The position numbers and the translations under genes were made by a program. DNA of 21,087 bases. It comes from Gammaproteobacteria bacterium. Its GTDB lineage: Bacteria > Pseudomonadota > Gammaproteobacteria > SZUA-229. Location of the stretch: the NCBI GenBank assembly GCA_026197015.1, contig JAPHRB010000095.1:1-21087 (forward strand), written 5' to 3'. Under the pieces are notes generated by a model. That model saw only the letters and a program-made list of their open reading frames with translations, had not been told where the DNA came from and did no database searches. This document shows positions 7,573 through 16,025 of this stretch, one piece after another (position 1 is the stretch's first letter; each line of letters begins with the position of its first letter).

Positions 7573-8045
7573 TAAGTTATCTTCTTCAGTAGATTAACCA
7601 TCTCTAACGCACTAATTGCCGCTTCAGCACCTTTGTTTCCTGCTTTGGTGCCAGCTCGTTCAATTGCCTGCTCAATTGTATTAGTCGTTAATACACCATT
7701 TATAACTGGAATATTATGGTCAAGTGAAACATTGGCCATACCTTTAGACGCTTCACCTGCTACAAAATCAAAATGCGGTGTAGAGCCACGAATAACAGCA
7801 CCTAAACCGATAATTGCATCATATTTACCCGTTTGTGCTAACTGCTGAATAGCCAGCGGCATTTCATATGCACCGGGTACTTTTACGACGCTAATCTTTG
7901 ACTCAGATACGCCATGACGTTTAAGTGCATCTATCGCACCTGCTTCAAGACTATCTACAATAAAACTGTTGAATCGTGCGCTAACAATAACAAAATTACC
8001 TTCTTTATATTGCAGCTCGCCTTCTAGTATTTTTATATCTGACAT
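7572..8045 (-). CDS. ribH: 6,7-dimethyl-8-ribityllumazine synthase (RibH)
   Basis: Condenses 5-amino-6-ribitylaminouracil with 3,4-dihydroxy-2-butanone 4-phosphate to lumazine, the penultimate step to riboflavin. It has 157 residues. Visible motifs are FN (25-26), VPGAYEMP (56-63), IRGSTPHFDFVAGEASKG (85-102, with the catalytic His at 91), NGVLTTNT (116-123) and GNKGAEAA (136-143). It lies between ribBA (46-nt gap) and nusB (1-nt overlap). Confidence 0.97.
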   Translation of the reverse strand: MSDIKILEGELQYKEGNFVIVSARFNSFIVDSLEAGAIDALKRHGVSESKISVVKVPGAYEMPLAIQQLAQTGKYDAIIGLGAVIRGSTPHFDFVAGEASKGMANVSLDHNIPVINGVLTTNTIEQAIERAGTKAGNKGAEAAISALEMVNLLKKIT

Positions 8046-8091
8046 TTTTTTCTCTTAATTAAATTTTCAATAATTTTACGAAGTATACAGG

Positions 8092-9195
8092 CTATTCTTC
8101 ACCCGTTATATAATCGACAACTTCAAGACCAAAACCGGCGAGGCCGTGAATACGTTTAGGGGCAGATAAAAGTCGCATTTTATGCACGTTTAAATCCATT
8201 AATATCTGCGCACCTATACCGTGGGTTCTTAATTCTTCAGGGGAATCATTTATTTCTTTAGATTCTTCTTTATTATCCAGCATCCATTGCACTATTTGTC
8301 GTGCTGATTCTGGCTCACGTAAAATCACAATAACACCAGGCTCATCTGATTCGGCGACAGACTTCATTGCATCACGTAATGGCCAGCCGCATTTCTTACT
8401 CGAAGAAAGTACATCACACATGGTGTTTTCCATATGAACTCGTACACGAACTGGTTTTGCCGGGTCGATATCACCTTTTACCAGTGCCAGATGCAGGTCA
8501 TTACCTATTGCATCCTGGTAAGCATATAAACGGAAATGCCCAAACTCATTTGGGAAATCACTTTCAGCAACACGCTCAACGGTTTTTTCATTTTGTATGC
8601 GGTAACGAATTAAATCTTCAATTGTCCCTATTTTAAGATCATGCTCTTTTGCAAAAGTCTCTAAATCAGGCCGTCTTGCCATAGTACCATCGTCATTTAA
8701 AATCTCGACGATAACAGCTGCGGCTTCAAAACCTGCAAGACGAGCCAGATCACAACCAGCTTCTGTATGCCCTGCTCTATTTAATACACCACCTGGTTGT
8801 GCTTTTAATGGAAACACATGCCCAGGCTGAACAATATCCTGTGACGAAGCACCTTCAGCAACAGCAGCCTGAATAGTTATTGCTCTGTCAGCCGCAGAAA
8901 TACCCGTAGTAACACCTTCAGCCGCTTCAATACTAACGGTAAAGTTAGTGCCATGCATATCATCTGTATTATCGACCATTTGCGGCAGGCGTAATTGACG
9001 ACAACGCTCTTCACTTAATGTAAGACAGATTAAACCTCGTCCATATCGTGCCATAAAATTAATGTCATCTGCACTACACGCTGAAGCAGCCATTAACAGG
9101 TCACCTTCATTCTCACGATCTTCATCATCCATAATGACGACCATTTTGCCTTGTTTTATATCTTCTATAATTTCTTCTATACTATTCAATGACAT
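8092..9195 (-). CDS. ribBA: DHBP synthase with degenerate GTP cyclohydrolase II domain (RibBX type)
   Basis: Residues 1 to about 205 form a complete RibB domain that makes 3,4-dihydroxy-2-butanone 4-phosphate from ribulose 5-phosphate: DDEDRENEGDLL (23-34), HGTNFTVSIEA (81-91), TGISAADRA (97-105) and RAGHTEAGCDL (140-150). The rest has the RibA fold, but the zinc motif (E. coli ECLTG...RCDCG) reads ENTMCDVLSSSKKCG, so the three ligand cysteines are not in place. The QEGRGIGL active loop is replaced by EPESARQI. It should therefore have only DHBP synthase activity, as described for proteobacterial RibBX proteins. I prefer the ATG at 9195 (367 residues). An in-frame TTG at 9201 adds two residues and has no better ribosome-binding site. 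Confidence 0.95.
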   Translation of the reverse strand: MSLNSIEEIIEDIKQGKMVVIMDDEDRENEGDLLMAASACSADDINFMARYGRGLICLTLSEERCRQLRLPQMVDNTDDMHGTNFTVSIEAAEGVTTGISAADRAITIQAAVAEGASSQDIVQPGHVFPLKAQPGGVLNRAGHTEAGCDLARLAGFEAAAVIVEILNDDGTMARRPDLETFAKEHDLKIGTIEDLIRYRIQNEKTVERVAESDFPNEFGHFRLYAYQDAIGNDLHLALVKGDIDPAKPVRVRVHMENTMCDVLSSSKKCGWPLRDAMKSVAESDEPGVIVILREPESARQIVQWMLDNKEESKEINDSPEELRTHGIGAQILMDLNVHKMRLLSAPKRIHGLAGFGLEVVDYITGEE

Positions 9196-9217
9196 ATGCA
9201 ATATTCTTAATGTAGTT

Positions 9218-9892
9218 TCACTTTAAAAAACCATTCTCTGCGAGAAGGTTTCTGGTAATTTCTGTTTGCTGCGACTTATTATCACTGCCGTTAGCCGCAC
9301 TTTCACCCATGATTAAGCGCTCAAGATAACGCGCCACCAGATCAACTTCAAGATTAACTTCTGAACCGGACTGATAACCGCCCATTATAGTTTCCTGCAG
9401 TGTATGCGGCACTATATTTAATTCAAACTGACATCCGTCAACCTTATTAACTGTCAGGCTTACACCATCTACGGTTATTGAACCTTTCATGGCGATATAT
9501 TTTGCAAGCGACTTTGGTGCTTCAATAATAAAACGCACTGAACGCCCATCATCGTATCGGTCTATGACAACACCCAGGCCATCCACATGCCCACTAACCA
9601 TGTGACCACCGAGTCTGGTTTGCAGGGTCAGGGCTTTTTCAAGATTAACGGTGCTACCTTCTTTTAACTGTTTAAGCGATGTGAGTGACAAAGTTTCGCC
9701 AGAAACATCTGCGCAGTAAGCATCAGAACGAAGTTCAATTGCGGTTAAACAAACACCATTCATGGCAATGCTATCACCGAGCTGAACATCGTGCATATTC
9801 ATTTTGCCCGTTTGAATCCAGAAACGCGCATCCCCGCCTTTGTCTTCTATGCTTTCAATTTTGCCTAAAGATTCTATGATTCCGGTAAACAT
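9218..9892 (-). CDS. ribE: Riboflavin synthase alpha subunit
   Basis: Dismutates two lumazine molecules to riboflavin plus the pyrimidine substrate of RibH. The 224 residues hold the two repeated barrels. The N-barrel begins MFTGIIE with NGVCLT at 45-50; the C-barrel begins near GGHMVSGHVDG (95-105) with DGVSLTV at 142-148. A polar C-terminal tail of about 30 residues follows the last conserved block and is slightly long. The ATG overlaps the stop of the upstream Ntn-hydrolase-like gene (TAATG), and ribBA follows after 22 nt. The symbol ribE follows common usage in Proteobacteria (ribC in E. coli nomenclature). Confidence 0.97.
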   Translation of the reverse strand: MFTGIIESLGKIESIEDKGGDARFWIQTGKMNMHDVQLGDSIAMNGVCLTAIELRSDAYCADVSGETLSLTSLKQLKEGSTVNLEKALTLQTRLGGHMVSGHVDGLGVVIDRYDDGRSVRFIIEAPKSLAKYIAMKGSITVDGVSLTVNKVDGCQFELNIVPHTLQETIMGGYQSGSEVNLEVDLVARYLERLIMGESAANGSDNKSQQTEITRNLLAENGFLK

Positions 9893-10464
9893 TATTCTTC
9901 CAGTGTCATCACTTGAACGCTAATCGGTAAACCTGATGAAGTATTAAATTCACAACCCGCTTCTACAGCCGCACGGGCAATTTCTTCAGCCGTATCTAAA
10001 CGATCATACAATGCAAACATGGCACCCAATGCGAACTCAGAACCTGATCCAATGGCCCAGAATTTGTGATATTCACTTACTTCGCGTAATGAATACACCC
10101 CAAAGATACCTTTTTTATTACATATTAATGCATCAATATGGGTTGCTTCATAGGGGTCATCCTCTTCATCTTTCGAGTTTAAAAAGTAGTGCTCTTTTAA
10201 GATGGGATGTAATGATCGAAAAGTTTCAAATATACCGAGGCGCGAATCAAAATCGATTTCAATTTTGTCTTCTGTTAAAACAGACTCCATAACTAATGCA
10301 TGGGCTGCACTGCCGACAATACCAAAATAACCCTCTTTATAAGCCTGTATTTTGTCATACTCACGATCATAAGCTGCGCCCATTCTGAGGTCACCAAATG
10401 TCGTTAAACTATCTGCTGCAATACAAACTTTACCGTTCTTTCTGACCACGACTATTGTGGACAT
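9892..10464 (-). CDS. HslV/proteasome-like Ntn-hydrolase family protein in the rib cluster
   Basis: A 190-residue protein that aligns without gaps to the start of HslV (MTTIVSVRRNG against MSTIVVVRKNG). After removal of Met the nucleophile would be Ser2, not Thr. Asp18 corresponds to proteasome Asp17. Lys38 (in DKIQAY) fits Lys33 if a four-residue insertion is allowed. AIGSGS (137-142) matches the conserved Gly-Ser-Gly turn. NTSSG (174-178) falls where proteasome subunits have DxxSG, so Asp166 appears to be Asn. No HslU or other AAA partner is in the window. It is translationally coupled to ribE. I do not know its substrate; an unusual self-compartmentalised peptidase or a catalytically weak relative are both possible. 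Confidence 0.8.
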   Translation of the reverse strand: MSTIVVVRKNGKVCIAADSLTTFGDLRMGAAYDREYDKIQAYKEGYFGIVGSAAHALVMESVLTEDKIEIDFDSRLGIFETFRSLHPILKEHYFLNSKDEEDDPYEATHIDALICNKKGIFGVYSLREVSEYHKFWAIGSGSEFALGAMFALYDRLDTAEEIARAAVEAGCEFNTSSGLPISVQVMTLEE

Positions 10465-10517
10465 AGTATTCTCTCTTATTATTTATTTCTAATTACTGTG
10501 TGATTATAAATGCACAG

Positions 10518-10535
10518 GCAAATAATATTATTTGC
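10518..10535. promoter_or_regulatory. 18-bp perfect palindrome between ribD and the Ntn-hydrolase gene
   Basis: GCAAATAATATTATTTGC is perfectly self-complementary. It lies 5 nt after the ribD stop on the minus strand and about 50 nt before the next ATG. A TATAAT follows 9 nt further on in the same direction, so it could be an operator at an internal promoter. No T run follows, so it is not a normal terminator. Confidence 0.4.
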
Positions 10536-10539
10536 TATA

Positions 10540-11622
10540 TCAATACTTTGGTATTGCCGTAATCCGCCAATCTTTACCTATTGAGCGGATATCTTTTATT
10601 TCTAAATCAATTCGTTCTGACATATTATTTAAATTTGGTAAATGAAATAATCCTTTAGCAGAATCACCCATAATATGTGGTGCCATATATAACACAATTT
10701 CATCAACAAGTTGTTGATCTAGTAATGCACCACATAACTCATTACCCGCTTCAACATGAACTTCATTCGCCTGGCGCTCTACTGCCAGGTATTTTAGGAC
10801 GGCCTCTAAATCAAGCTTATTATTTTTTTCAGGCAGAGTAATAACATGTTCTGCCTGTTTAGTACTAAATACCAGTGTTTCACCGGGCTGCTGAAATATT
10901 TTACTACTGGTCGAGACCTTTAACTGGCTATCAATTATGCATCGAAGCGGTTGATGTATTATATCGGTTTTTAACTCCTGCGCAGTAATGCGTACATTCA
11001 TTGACGGATCATCTGCGATTACTGTGCCACTTCCGGTTAAAACTACCGAGCTACGGGCGCGTAACTTCTGTACATCAAACCTGGCATGAGATCCTGTAAT
11101 CCATTTACTCTCACCAGATGCCATAGCTGTTCGAGCATCTAAACTCATCGCCAGTTTTATGCGCACAAAAGATAAACCCGTTTTCATGCGTTTAATAAAT
11201 CCCGGATTAATGTCTTCAGCTTCGGCCTGCATTAATCCGCTATGAGTTTTAATACCGGCCTTTTGCAATTTCATAAGACCTTTACCTGCAACTAGAGGGT
11301 TCGGGTCTAACATGGCACACACAACCCGACTTATACCTGATTTTATTAATGCATCAGCACAGGGTGGTGTTTTTCCATGATGACTACATGGCTCTAAACT
11401 CACATAAGCCGTAGCACCTTTTGCTTTTAATCCCGCCTGATTTAAAGCATGAATTTCTGCATGCGCTCCACCCGCCTGCTGATGGTAACCTTCTCCGATA
11501 ATTTCATTATTTAATACAATGACACAACCCACTCTTGGATTTGGCTGTGTACTGTATAAACCTTTAGCTGCCAACTGTAATGCCTGTGACATATAAAAAT
11601 TATCTTCTGAAGATTGAGTCAT
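10540..11622 (-). CDS. ribD: Bifunctional pyrimidine deaminase/reductase RibD
   Basis: Catalyses the deamination and side-chain reduction steps of riboflavin synthesis. It has 360 residues (E. coli 367). The deaminase domain has the zinc site His54-Ala-Glu56 with Cys79 and Cys88 (EPCSHHGKTPPCAD). The reductase domain from about 150 has KLAMSLDARTA, KWITG, GSGTVIADDP and, near the end, EAGNELCGALL. The start at 11622 matches the family N-terminus; an inner ATG ten codons on would cut into it. There is no obvious ribosome-binding site. It lies 80 nt after nrdR and 75 nt before the Ntn-hydrolase gene. Confidence 0.97.
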   Translation of the reverse strand: MTQSSEDNFYMSQALQLAAKGLYSTQPNPRVGCVIVLNNEIIGEGYHQQAGGAHAEIHALNQAGLKAKGATAYVSLEPCSHHGKTPPCADALIKSGISRVVCAMLDPNPLVAGKGLMKLQKAGIKTHSGLMQAEAEDINPGFIKRMKTGLSFVRIKLAMSLDARTAMASGESKWITGSHARFDVQKLRARSSVVLTGSGTVIADDPSMNVRITAQELKTDIIHQPLRCIIDSQLKVSTSSKIFQQPGETLVFSTKQAEHVITLPEKNNKLDLEAVLKYLAVERQANEVHVEAGNELCGALLDQQLVDEIVLYMAPHIMGDSAKGLFHLPNLNNMSERIDLEIKDIRSIGKDWRITAIPKY

Positions 11623-11702
11623 GATTTGATGGTTTTGTTTAGATATTTTATTATCAACTATGGATTGAAAACCGCTAATGTTTTTAGTTAATTGATGCTC
11701 TG

Positions 11703-12173
11703 TTAAACAGGTTTATTAATCTTTTGTTGTTCGAGCTTTTCTATGGTCTTTCGAAAAGCATCTACATCTTCAAAACTTAAATAAACAGAAGCAAAACGAA
11801 TGTAAGCAACGTGATCAAGTGCCTGTAACTCTTCCATAACCCAGTCACCGATAGTACGACCATTCACTTCACGCTCACCCTGAGACATAAGTTTATGTTT
11901 TATATGACTAATGCTTTCTTCAATTTTTTCAACACTTACCGGGCGTTTTTCTAATGCTTTAGTAAAACCGGAACGTAACTTTGCTTCATCATAAGATTGA
12001 CGAGTGCCATCCTGTTTAACAATACGAGGTAGACTTAACTCGGCTGTTTCATAAGTTGTAAAACGCTCAGAACACTCAACACACTCACGGCGACGGCGAA
12101 CCTGATCGCCATCACCTCCGAGTCTTGAGTCTACTACACGCGTATCAGGCGCTTTACAAAAAGGACAATGCAT
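11703..12173 (-). CDS. nrdR: Transcriptional repressor NrdR
   Basis: Zinc-ribbon and ATP-cone regulator that senses ATP/dATP and represses ribonucleotide reductase genes. It has 156 residues. Zinc ligands are Cys3, Cys6, Cys31 and Cys34 (MHCPFC...CVEC). The arginine run RRRR at 26-29 is part of the DNA-binding face, and the ATP-cone spans roughly 46-136 (PRIVKQDGTRQSYDEAKLRSG and onward). It sits between glyA and ribD, an order common in Gammaproteobacteria, so probably the same transcript. Confidence 0.97.
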   Translation of the reverse strand: MHCPFCKAPDTRVVDSRLGGDGDQVRRRRECVECSERFTTYETAELSLPRIVKQDGTRQSYDEAKLRSGFTKALEKRPVSVEKIEESISHIKHKLMSQGEREVNGRTIGDWVMEELQALDHVAYIRFASVYLSFEDVDAFRKTIEKLEQQKINKPV

Positions 12174-12226
12174 TTTTACCCAGTCATTTATTAGTGTTTA
12201 TGTATTTCTAATTATTTATTAAATAA

Positions 12227-13480
12227 TTATTTGTAAACAGGTAGTTTGGCACAAATTTCAGAGACTTTATCCTGAACACCCTGTATTAAAGCCTCATCAT
12301 CCATATTCGAAATAACATCACACATCCAGCCTGCTAGATCTACTGATTGCTGTGCGTTAAATCCACGGGTTGTTAATGCCGGTGTGCCCACACGAATACC
12401 CGATGTTACAAAGGGTGATTGTGGGTCATTAGGTACTGAGTTTTTATTAACCGTAATGTGCGCTTTACCTAATGCGTTTTCGACATCTTTACCTGTAAGC
12501 CCAGCTTTTATAAAACTCACCAGGAATAAATGATTTTCAGTTCCACCGGAAACCACATCATAACCACGATCCATAAATACCTTAGCCATAGCCTGTGCAT
12601 TAACCACAACCTGTTTTTGATATTCAATATACTCGGGCTCCATGGCTTCTTTAAAGGCTACCGCTTTTGCTGCTATGACATGCATAAGGGGGCCGCCCTG
12701 TATACCCGGGAAGATTGCAGAATTGAACTTCCTGGCGATTTCTTCGTTTTCTTTAGCCAGAATCAAACCACCACGAGGACCACGTAACGTTTTATGGGTA
12801 GTTGATGTAACCACATCAGCAATTGGAACCGGGTTTGGATATATTCCTGCAGCTACCAGACCCGCCACGTGCGCCATATCAACAAACAGATACGCGCCTA
12901 CTTCATCAGCGATATCGCGAAATTTCTGCCAGTCCATAATTTTAGAGTAAGCCGAGAAACCGGCAATAATCATTTTTGGTTTGTGTTCACGTGCAAGCTC
13001 GGCAACCTGCTCGTAATCAACTTCACCGGTTTCTTCTTTTAAACCGTATTGAACAGCATGATACATTTTGCCAGAGAAGCTCACTTTAGAGCCGTGAGTT
13101 AAGTGACCGCCGTGAGCCAGACTCATACCTAAAATTGTGTCACCTGGCTCACATAAAGCCATATAAACCGCTGCATTAGCCTGTGAACCTGAATGGGGCT
13201 GCACATTGGCATAATCAGCGCCAAATAATTTTTTCGCCCTATCAATCGCTAATTGTTCAGCTTTATCAACATACTCACAGCCACCGTAATAACGTTTTCC
13301 AGGGTAACCTTCAGCATATTTATTTGTTAACACAGAGCCCTGCGCCTGCATTACACGGGGGCTGGTATAGTTTTCAGAGGCAATTAGCTCTATGTGATCT
13401 TCCTGACGCTGGGCCTCTTCGTTAATAGAGTCCATTAATTCGTCGTCGTATCCCTGGATAGTCATATCTGCTGAAAACAT
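12227..13480 (-). CDS. glyA: Serine hydroxymethyltransferase
   Basis: PLP enzyme converting serine and tetrahydrofolate to glycine and methylene-THF, the main one-carbon source. It has 417 residues, as in E. coli. Visible features are ELIASENYTS (31-40), NKYAEGYPGKRYYGG (53-67), HSGSQAN (96-102), DMAHVAGL with Asp201 and His204, and the PLP lysine Lys230 in STTHKTLRGPRGG. GGGAG lies about 10 nt before the ATG. It is the first housekeeping gene of the minus-strand cluster. The 117-bp gap upstream contains a small GGCTT/AAGCC stem but no glycine riboswitch that I can recognise. Confidence 0.98.
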   Translation of the reverse strand: MFSADMTIQGYDDELMDSINEEAQRQEDHIELIASENYTSPRVMQAQGSVLTNKYAEGYPGKRYYGGCEYVDKAEQLAIDRAKKLFGADYANVQPHSGSQANAAVYMALCEPGDTILGMSLAHGGHLTHGSKVSFSGKMYHAVQYGLKEETGEVDYEQVAELAREHKPKMIIAGFSAYSKIMDWQKFRDIADEVGAYLFVDMAHVAGLVAAGIYPNPVPIADVVTSTTHKTLRGPRGGLILAKENEEIARKFNSAIFPGIQGGPLMHVIAAKAVAFKEAMEPEYIEYQKQVVVNAQAMAKVFMDRGYDVVSGGTENHLFLVSFIKAGLTGKDVENALGKAHITVNKNSVPNDPQSPFVTSGIRVGTPALTTRGFNAQQSVDLAGWMCDVISNMDDEALIQGVQDKVSEICAKLPVYK

Positions 13481-13597
13481 GTGGCGTTATCTCCCATTAA
13501 TTTAGGCTTGCGGTAAAAGCCGTATAGCATAGCTCATATGGGGGTTTGAGGCTAGTGGAGATACTACATATAGATTATCTTAATTAGGATAACAGGT

Positions 13598-14242
13598 TTA
13601 TTGCGTCGGTTCAGAAGATGGCATTGAAATAATATTTTGCTCGGGTATGTATCGCATACCTTTAGGCGATGATAATTGAATTGATTTCATCTGTTCAGTA
13701 GAAACTGATCCAGTTGACACAGGAATAGCAAATGACCGAGATTGCAAGCCACCATCCACCACAATCGTTGCGAATACATTTACATAATGTAACCCAGATT
13801 GTTCTGGAATAACGCGAATGGTGACTACTTGTGTAGCCCCTTTTTGTAGTTGACTAAATTCATATTGCTGACTGGCATCCATCGATTTGATACTGTCCTG
13901 GGTCGTGTAATTCACCTTCAGCATCTCAGTCGATGTTTCAACTCTAACGCTTAATTTAATTTCCAGCTCTTCATTCAGTTCAGCTGTCTGAACAAATTCA
14001 TAGGTCATAGAAACCGGCGCATGGGGTTTGCCTGGAAAGTTAACCACACTGTTTTGCAGGCGAGAGATTTTTGCTGCACCTTCATAAGCAGATGTTTGCG
14101 CAGCACTACTTATTTCAGTTGTTGTAACTTTATGGCCTTCTTGTGTCTTACCCTGTGTTTCCTGATTATGATTACAGGCAGAAAGTGAAAAAGCCGTCAG
14201 TATTAAAAATAAAACCTTGATGTTCATATATTTGAATCTCAT
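13598..14242 (-). CDS. Predicted lipoprotein of unknown function
   Basis: A 214-residue protein with a lipoprotein signal: basic start, hydrophobic core and lipobox LSAC, with Cys23 as the modified residue and Asn at +2, so outer-membrane sorting is likely. The mature part is Ser/Thr-rich and looks like beta strands (for example MTYEFVQTAEL, EIKLSVRVE, VVTIRVIPE, LHYVNVFATIVVD), suggesting an immunoglobulin-like or similar sandwich. I recognise no family. It starts 17 nt after the end of the HEXXH protease gene, so the two are probably co-transcribed and may work together at the cell surface. An inner ATG at residue 6 is an equally plausible start. Confidence 0.75.
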   Translation of the reverse strand: MRFKYMNIKVLFLILTAFSLSACNHNQETQGKTQEGHKVTTTEISSAAQTSAYEGAAKISRLQNSVVNFPGKPHAPVSMTYEFVQTAELNEELEIKLSVRVETSTEMLKVNYTTQDSIKSMDASQQYEFSQLQKGATQVVTIRVIPEQSGLHYVNVFATIVVDGGLQSRSFAIPVSTGSVSTEQMKSIQLSSPKGMRYIPEQNIISMPSSEPTQ

Positions 14243-14259
14243 TAAATTATCTCGCTGCC

Positions 14260-16020
14260 TTAAAATGCAACATGAACCGGTAATTGATCGGTTGCTCCGG
14301 GATTATTAGTTGTTTCTGAATCACCATAGATGTCAAGTATGGGATCTATGCTCTGCGCGCTGGTAAGCACATCTATACCATTTATCACACCAGTAAAATC
14401 TTTAATTTCTTTAGTAAAACTAAAAATACTGGTGAAAGCGGGTGTTGTTCTCTGCTCACCATTCAAAACATTAAAAATTTGTGTAAAGGTAAGATCAACA
14501 GTATCGTTTGTATCAGCATCTGAGTCTTCCATGTCATACAAAATTGACTGCACTGAACATTCACTAAACCATCCAGGGTTCGAACAACTATTATTTTCTA
14601 CATTAATTAAAAAACCAATCCCTTGATCATCACCTGACACATCAATATATTTAGGATCACCAGTAACCATGCCTGAAAAAGCGTTACCAAAACCTTCACT
14701 GAAGGCTACACGCATATCTAAAATATCTGATGATGAATGCGGCCCACCGATGGAATCAGCACGAGAAAAATTATGTTCAAAATAATGACCCCATTCGTGA
14801 ATAATTACGTGTCCATCGTATTCATCCGTATCGTTATCTGCGGCACCTAGAAGATAAATCTCAGTCCCATTAAAGTAAGATGTGCCTATTTGCCCCAGCG
14901 TTATATCACCTGAAGCTGTTGTATTATTTTCACTCCAGTTAATTTTTAGAGTTGGAAATGTTGTAGCCCCAGCGCCAGCCACTTTATCTTTTGCAAGACG
15001 TATGCTGTCGAGAATGGCAAAAGGAGCCGCTGATCGAGCTCCAGTATATTCTGAGGATGGAATAGACCAGCCACTACCAGCAAGGAAATCTGTATCAAAA
15101 GAACTAGCACCAGTAGAATCAACTGCTATATATGGTCCTTTTTGCATCACATAAGGTGCCTGACCTGAGGTATTATCTACAACAGAAAAATCATATAACG
15201 GGTTAGTTGATTTCATTTGTGCACGTACCTGTATGTATGCATTCTGGTTAGATGGAAATGAGATTGTATAGTCACCATCTGAATTCGTCACAACAAGACT
15301 ATCTTCATTATAAATGCCATCATCACAGAAAACTTCAACCACTACACCCTGCGCCGGAACATTCACGCTTGCTGCATAATCCAAACTAGTGCCACTGTGA
15401 GGAACACGAGTAAACTTCACATTACCCGTTACATTAAATTCACCGGTTGCATTGCAACTCGAGGGTGCCTGAAAAACTGCTTCAATACCCTTGGTTGTTT
15501 CATCCTGAAGTGTACCAGTCGTTTTTTGTGACAATGTTGTATTAAGTATTTGTTTATCACTGGAACTTAAATATCCATATTCATTAATTTCAACCACATA
15601 TTCCCCAACACCTAAATTACTAACCGTTAAAAACTCTGTATTTGACTGGGTAGATTCAGCATAATTGATAATAGCGCCGTTTTTAAATAAATATATATCT
15701 GGATCAGCAGGATTTAAACCAGATGTTCTAGTTGCTCTGACTGAAACGCTAGTGTTAGATGAGCTCACACTAAATTTTATAAAACGTGCAACACCAAGGC
15801 CGTTATAACCTCCATTTTCTAATGTAGTGCAAATATTTTGAGTCTGACTGTTTCCAGCATTCGTTACTTCTACATCGAAGCAGGTTTCTACAGCGCCATT
15901 ACTCGTTGTAGTTGTGCTTGATGAGTCAGAGCTGGAACAGCCAATAATTGTCAGAAGGGGAAAAAGGAATACAATCTTATATAAACTTGTCATAGAGTAT
16001 TTGTTATTAAAAACTTCCAT
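14260..16020 (-). CDS. Predicted secreted lipoprotein metallopeptidase (HEXXH)
   Basis: A 586-residue exported protein. A lipobox (TIIGC, Cys28) follows a hydrophobic segment, with Ser at +2, and then a Ser/Thr-rich linker. Residues about 75-150 resemble a pre-peptidase C-terminal (PPC-like) beta domain (DIYLFKNG, LGVGEYVVEINEY). About 225-270 resembles a carboxypeptidase-regulatory-like sandwich (VVVEVFCDDG ... TNSDGDYTISFP). The catalytic part has HEWGH at 408-412 and a second conserved block, AFSEGFGNAFSG, with Glu442 as the likely third zinc ligand (gluzincin style). I cannot assign a named peptidase family. An inner ATG at residue 10 (15993) gives a more typical lipoprotein signal and may be the real start. 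Cys residues are several, consistent with extracytoplasmic disulphides. Confidence 0.8.
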   Translation of the reverse strand: MEVFNNKYSMTSLYKIVFLFPLLTIIGCSSSDSSSTTTTSNGAVETCFDVEVTNAGNSQTQNICTTLENGGYNGLGVARFIKFSVSSSNTSVSVRATRTSGLNPADPDIYLFKNGAIINYAESTQSNTEFLTVSNLGVGEYVVEINEYGYLSSSDKQILNTTLSQKTTGTLQDETTKGIEAVFQAPSSCNATGEFNVTGNVKFTRVPHSGTSLDYAASVNVPAQGVVVEVFCDDGIYNEDSLVVTNSDGDYTISFPSNQNAYIQVRAQMKSTNPLYDFSVVDNTSGQAPYVMQKGPYIAVDSTGASSFDTDFLAGSGWSIPSSEYTGARSAAPFAILDSIRLAKDKVAGAGATTFPTLKINWSENNTTASGDITLGQIGTSYFNGTEIYLLGAADNDTDEYDGHVIIHEWGHYFEHNFSRADSIGGPHSSSDILDMRVAFSEGFGNAFSGMVTGDPKYIDVSGDDQGIGFLINVENNSCSNPGWFSECSVQSILYDMEDSDADTNDTVDLTFTQIFNVLNGEQRTTPAFTSIFSFTKEIKDFTGVINGIDVLTSAQSIDPILDIYGDSETTNNPGATDQLPVHVAF

Positions 16021-16025
16021 TAGTT

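Noticed and set aside
9892..10464. True HslV of the HslUV protease
   Set aside because: HslV is normally next to hslU; here there is no hslU, the nucleophile is Ser, and the internal sequence after residue 50 diverges from HslV.
9892..10540. FMN riboswitch in the rib cluster
   Set aside because: All gaps in the cluster are 80 nt or less, and none shows the conserved RFN core; the element is too large to fit.
13481..13597. Glycine riboswitch upstream of glyA
   Set aside because: Only a 5-bp GGCTT/AAGCC stem and a ribosome site are seen; the gap is short and lacks the tandem aptamer pattern.
14882..15154. Plus-strand ORF antisense to the metallopeptidase
   Set aside because: The minus strand carries a continuous signal, linker and domain layout over 586 residues; the plus frame has no start context or family resemblance.
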